Source: Bacteroidales bacterium UBA1309
Lineage (GTDB): Bacteria > Bacteroidota > Bacteroidia > Bacteroidales > Dysgonomonadaceae
Assembly: GCA_002307185.1 (NCBI GenBank)
Contig: DBTT01000038.1
Span: 1-64,000 of the forward strand
Length of the DNA: 64,000 nt
Reading direction: 5' to 3'
The notes under the pieces were generated by a model that did no database searches, was not told the origin of the DNA, and worked only from the letters and a program-made list of their open reading frames with translations. Position 1 is the first letter of the stretch. The number at the start of each line of letters is the position of its first letter. Position numbers and translations under genes: made by a program. Below, piece by piece: positions 61,104 through 64,000 of this stretch.

Positions 61104-62246
61104 TTATTTTCTTCTTAAACAAAAACTGTCTGATTTTAACATATTTTCGTACGATTTAAGGCACTTGTCCACCATTTTTTCTTGTGTGAAAAGTGACAGG
61201 TATCGATTTTTAGCCCCTTTTGAAAGTTGATTATACTTGTCATCATCAGAGAGTATGGATGTGATAGCTTCTGCCAAAGCCTTTTCGTCTTCAACAGGAA
61301 CAGTTAGTCCCGATTCATTGTGAGCATTCACCCAACTCACTCCAGATCCACTTATTCTCGTAGATATTAATGGTTTGGCGCATGACATTGCCTCGATTTG
61401 AACGATGGCGAATGCCTCTGTTTTCCAGATAGAACTCAGGCAAAATAAATGGCAAGCTCCAAAATAGGTCGGTATATCTTCATCTTTCACAAAACCAATT
61501 AGTTCTACTTTACTTCTGACATCTAATTTTTCGATCAAGTTAGAAAGGGCATCGTGCAGGGGTCCTGTTCCCCCGATTAGGATCAAATATTCATCTGAAA
61601 TATATTGTGCGGCCTTAATTAGATATTCATAGCCCTTGTATTCGACCAAACGGCCTAAAGAAAAAATAAGTTTTCGGCCGGAGTATTTCTTTCTGAAACT
61701 ATCTATAGAAGAGGCATCGGTGACAATTGCCTCTACTCCTATCGGGACATAATCGATTTTGTTTTGCACATTTTTTAAAAATGGGGATTCTTTGACATAC
61801 ACTGGGCTTGTCCCTAATATTAGATCTGCTCGGTGAATCATCCAGCTCTGAAATGGTTTGTAAAGGTGAAGGAGGGTTTTTTGTTTTAAAATATCGCTAT
61901 GCCAATGCAATATCACCTTCCCTTTGTATCCAGAGAAAAATAGGGCCAGGCACGCCATCGGATCAGGATGATGAATATGGATAATATCGTATTCGTTTTT
62001 AATTTGAAAGAGTTTGCCAATCATGCTTGGAGCGATCATGGTTGCAGCAAGCTTCTTCCATACTGGAACGCATAGCAGCCGCGCATGAGTATTAAGCTCA
62101 TGAGTGCCAGGCAACGCATCTTCGTTGGCCGCACATAGCATGTCGCAATGAACACCGCGTTTGGATAAGCCCAGCATGAGGTCGTGCATCACTTTTTCAA
62201 CGCCTCCCCGAATGGGATAAAATTTTCCAATTTGAAGAATTTTCAT
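61104..62246 (-). CDS. family 4 glycosyltransferase
   Basis: 380 residues from MKILQIGKFYPIRGGVEKV, the family's usual start; the open frame runs upstream into the previous gene. GT-B fold: N-terminal GGVEKVMHDLMLGLSKRG, and the C-terminal donor site SLGRLVEYKGYEYLIKAAQ, LIGGTGPLHDALS, CLSSIWKTEAFAIVQIEAMSCAKPLI with the Glu-x7-Glu motif. It adds a sugar from a nucleotide donor during repeat-unit assembly; sugars are unknown. It lies 68 bp before the peptidase gene and 2 bp after the next glycosyltransferase. Confidence 0.88.
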   Translation of the reverse strand: MKILQIGKFYPIRGGVEKVMHDLMLGLSKRGVHCDMLCAANEDALPGTHELNTHARLLCVPVWKKLAATMIAPSMIGKLFQIKNEYDIIHIHHPDPMACLALFFSGYKGKVILHWHSDILKQKTLLHLYKPFQSWMIHRADLILGTSPVYVKESPFLKNVQNKIDYVPIGVEAIVTDASSIDSFRKKYSGRKLIFSLGRLVEYKGYEYLIKAAQYISDEYLILIGGTGPLHDALSNLIEKLDVRSKVELIGFVKDEDIPTYFGACHLFCLSSIWKTEAFAIVQIEAMSCAKPLISTRISGSGVSWVNAHNESGLTVPVEDEKALAEAITSILSDDDKYNQLSKGAKNRYLSLFTQEKMVDKCLKSYENMLKSDSFCLRRK

Positions 62247-62248
62247 AG

Positions 62249-63364
62249 TCAATTCAATAGTAAGGTGAACAAATCTTCCCATGAATGCGTAACCGGCGGC
62301 ACCAATGTCCTTTTTTCCACAGAATGCAGGCACGAGGAGTCTCCTTCGATTAGAGCCTTCATTTTTTCGGCCAAGTCTGTAGGGTTTTCTTGGTCAAAAA
62401 AAGATACTTTGCTTGCACCTCCCGCAGTTTCATGCGCATAAGGAAGATCAGGAAGAAGCATGGGCTTTTCAAATGCTGCAAATTCAGTAATGGGTAACCC
62501 CCAAGTTTCAACCTTCGAAGGAAATACCATGCAATGGCTTTTGGCATAATACTCAAACAGGGTTTTTCGATCAAGAAAACCAATGAAATGCAAAGCTGTA
62601 AGATTACTCCCCCAAGCCTTGCGAAGCCACTTCGCATAAGCATTCTCGTCTCCTTTCACAGTTATATATACTTTAAAAGTATTGATTCCATATTTCTTTT
62701 GTAAAATTTCGGTTGCTTTACATACACATTCGAAATTTTTATGACTGTTGGGGGAAGATGCGAAAATAAATGAATAGGTTTCATCACCGTCGGAGTTTTC
62801 TTCTATTTTTGAATCAATATTAGCTGGGGATGGCGGTGCTACTACTATGGTTTCGTCTGTTAGCTTAAATAGCCGTTTAAACTCATCCTTAATCCATTGT
62901 TGTTGAACAACGACATAGTTGTTGTCATGAATGTTTACCCGATAAATATATTTCGAAAATAAAGCAAACATCACAATCTTGGGTGTGAAAAGCCATTCTT
63001 GCATTTTCCATTTATAGAAAGGAAAGGGATTGTGGCAATACACGGCACGCCTTTCTGCTATAACACAAGGCGTTGTATCATGCAATGAAAACCAAAGATA
63101 GACGGGAGAAAACTGACGAGAGACTTTTTTCATAGAAACATATTCGTACCAAAGCCTATTGAGCCAGTTTTTCTTTGGCCATTGGGTTTCTATGTATTCG
63201 ATGTGTGGGAACAAAGCTAAATTTTTATCAAAAACTAGAGCCACAACCCGATATCCGCCATTTGACGCCAGATCGGACAAATAACTGAGGCAATCTCGTA
63301 AGATGGTCAGTGTTCCTCCTACATTTAAGTTTACGGCCGATACAACGATTGTTTTCTGTTCCAT
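62249..63364 (-). CDS. family 4 (GT-B) glycosyltransferase
   Basis: 371 residues. The N-terminal acceptor domain begins TIVVSAVNLNVGGTLTILRDCLSYL. The C-terminal donor domain shows YSFIFASSPNSHKNFECVCKATEIL, FIGFLDRKTLFEYYAKSHCMVFPSKVETWGLPITEFAAFEKPMLLPDLPYA with the E-x7-E site. Resembles rhamnosyl/mannosyl-type capsule transferases by general form, but the sugar cannot be assigned. It starts 54 bp after the next glycosyltransferase gene and belongs to the same transcript. Confidence 0.85.
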   Translation of the reverse strand: MEQKTIVVSAVNLNVGGTLTILRDCLSYLSDLASNGGYRVVALVFDKNLALFPHIEYIETQWPKKNWLNRLWYEYVSMKKVSRQFSPVYLWFSLHDTTPCVIAERRAVYCHNPFPFYKWKMQEWLFTPKIVMFALFSKYIYRVNIHDNNYVVVQQQWIKDEFKRLFKLTDETIVVAPPSPANIDSKIEENSDGDETYSFIFASSPNSHKNFECVCKATEILQKKYGINTFKVYITVKGDENAYAKWLRKAWGSNLTALHFIGFLDRKTLFEYYAKSHCMVFPSKVETWGLPITEFAAFEKPMLLPDLPYAHETAGGASKVSFFDQENPTDLAEKMKALIEGDSSCLHSVEKRTLVPPVTHSWEDLFTLLLN

Positions 63365-63418
63365 TTCGAATTTGTAAATTTGTTGATTTCCCAGACAGTG
63401 AAGTTGCTGAATTAATCT

Positions 63419-64000
63419 TTAGCAGAGATCACGAAATAAATCCAGCCATTGCTTCATGATCTTTTCCTCCGAGAATCTGGCGGAGTTCTTTCTAGCCAAA
63501 TACCCCATTTGCTTCCGCAAATCAGAGTCTTCAATCAATTGAAGCAATTTATTGGCAAATCCTGATATATCTCCTTCAGGCACTAAAAAACCATCCACGC
63601 CATCTGTTATTACATCCCTGGGTCCACACTTGCAGGCGTATGAAACAATCGGCAAGCCATAGGCTTGAGATTCGAGTAGCACCATGGGCAATCCCTCGTA
63701 GCGGGATGACATCGCAAACAGAGAGCTTTGCAACAATTCTTCCCCGATATGCGACACGGGAGGCTTCAAGGAAACACATTCTCTTAAGCCGGCTTCATTA
63801 ATCTGGATGTTGAGCACTTCTTTTAATTGTCCATTGCCAAAAATATCTAATTTCCACTCATTGTGCGTTTGGGCTACGATTTTCCAAGCTGCAATCAGGT
63901 CATCAAACCCTTTTTGATAATCGTAACGCCCAACAGCAATCACTCTTTTGTAATCCAAAGAAGCTGATGATTCGGGACAAAAAGTTCGAGCATTGGGAAT
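63419..64000 (-). CDS. family 4 glycosyltransferase, cut by the window edge
   Basis: The C-terminal about 194 residues are visible; the frame is open to the right end of the window, so the true start lies beyond 64000. The donor domain is clear: VIAVGRYDYQKGFDDLIAAWKIV, LDIFGNGQLKEVLNIQI, FAMSSRYEGLPMVLLESQAYGLPIVSYACKCGPRDVI (E-x7-E present). Part of the same polysaccharide locus. Confidence 0.85.
   Translation of the reverse strand: MPNARTFCPESSASLDYKRVIAVGRYDYQKGFDDLIAAWKIVAQTHNEWKLDIFGNGQLKEVLNIQINEAGLRECVSLKPPVSHIGEELLQSSLFAMSSRYEGLPMVLLESQAYGLPIVSYACKCGPRDVITDGVDGFLVPEGDISGFANKLLQLIEDSDLRKQMGYLARKNSARFSEEKIMKQWLDLFRDLC

Noticed and set aside
1..64000. CRISPR arrays, insertion-sequence transposases, integrases or attachment sites
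   Set aside because: No regular repeat-spacer arrays of 24-40 bp units and no recombinase or transposase reading frames were seen; the two tandem arrays are contiguous without spacers.

Overview
The window looks like a chromosome segment from a member of the Bacteroidota, most likely Bacteroidales. The evidence is a type IX secretion (T9SS) C-terminal sorting domain, an SpvB/RHS surface giant, a lysC-lysA pair, a fused DAHP synthase/chorismate mutase, an M20 deacylase of the succinylornithine kind, LptC as a lipoprotein, a Pif1 helicase fused to TPRs, and repeated promoters of the Bacteroidota type (-7 box TAnnTTTG, sometimes with a TTTG-like -33 box 19-20 bp upstream). No rRNA is present. 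One tRNA is present, tRNA-Lys(CTT).

Region 1 (1-11.3 kb, minus strand) is an accessory surface cassette. It holds a candidate immunity gene, a 2166-residue SpvB/FG-GAP/RHS protein with a variable toxin-like C-terminus, a tail-fibre-like secreted protein, a small secreted helical protein, a T9SS-sorted mini-protein, and a 219-residue protein preceded by fifteen 21-bp degenerate tandem repeats. A lipobox-TPR-TM-HTH regulator follows (11.6-13.3 kb).

Region 2 (13.4-30.9 kb) is mostly biosynthesis and envelope: lysC-lysA, a family 2 glycosyltransferase, lptC, a CorC/HlyC-like protein, a frameshifted outer-membrane gene with a coupled flavin-fold gene, an argE-like deacylase, kup, and a DegT aminotransferase. 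The aromatic operon pheA - aminotransferase - GNAT - aroF/chorismate mutase - decayed small membrane gene - tyrA is preceded by a Phe/Tyr-rich leader peptide and a complete terminator/antiterminator pair, so the operon appears to be controlled by transcription attenuation.

Region 3 (31-53 kb) is mainly housekeeping: an acyltransferase, a pseudo-phosphatase lipoprotein, a DEAD-box helicase with a long 5' leader, a divergent HxlR regulator/NAD(P)-binding pair, an ADP-forming acyl-CoA synthetase, dipeptide epimerase, Pif1-TPR helicase, dnaE, trxA, a large Ig-like lipoprotein, a DUF3108 protein, YaaA, tRNA-Lys and an OmpA-family protein.

Region 4 (53.4-64 kb, minus strand) is the downstream end of an exopolysaccharide/capsule locus that runs off the right edge. 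Three glycosyltransferases are followed by a compact five-gene module (S24/S26 peptidase, PqqD-like chaperone, nucleotidyltransferase, ABC exporter, HprK-like kinase), then Wza and a Wzc-type tyrosine autokinase. The module resembles RiPP maturation/export machinery, but no precursor peptide is visible. It and the phenylalanine attenuator are the most interesting systems here.
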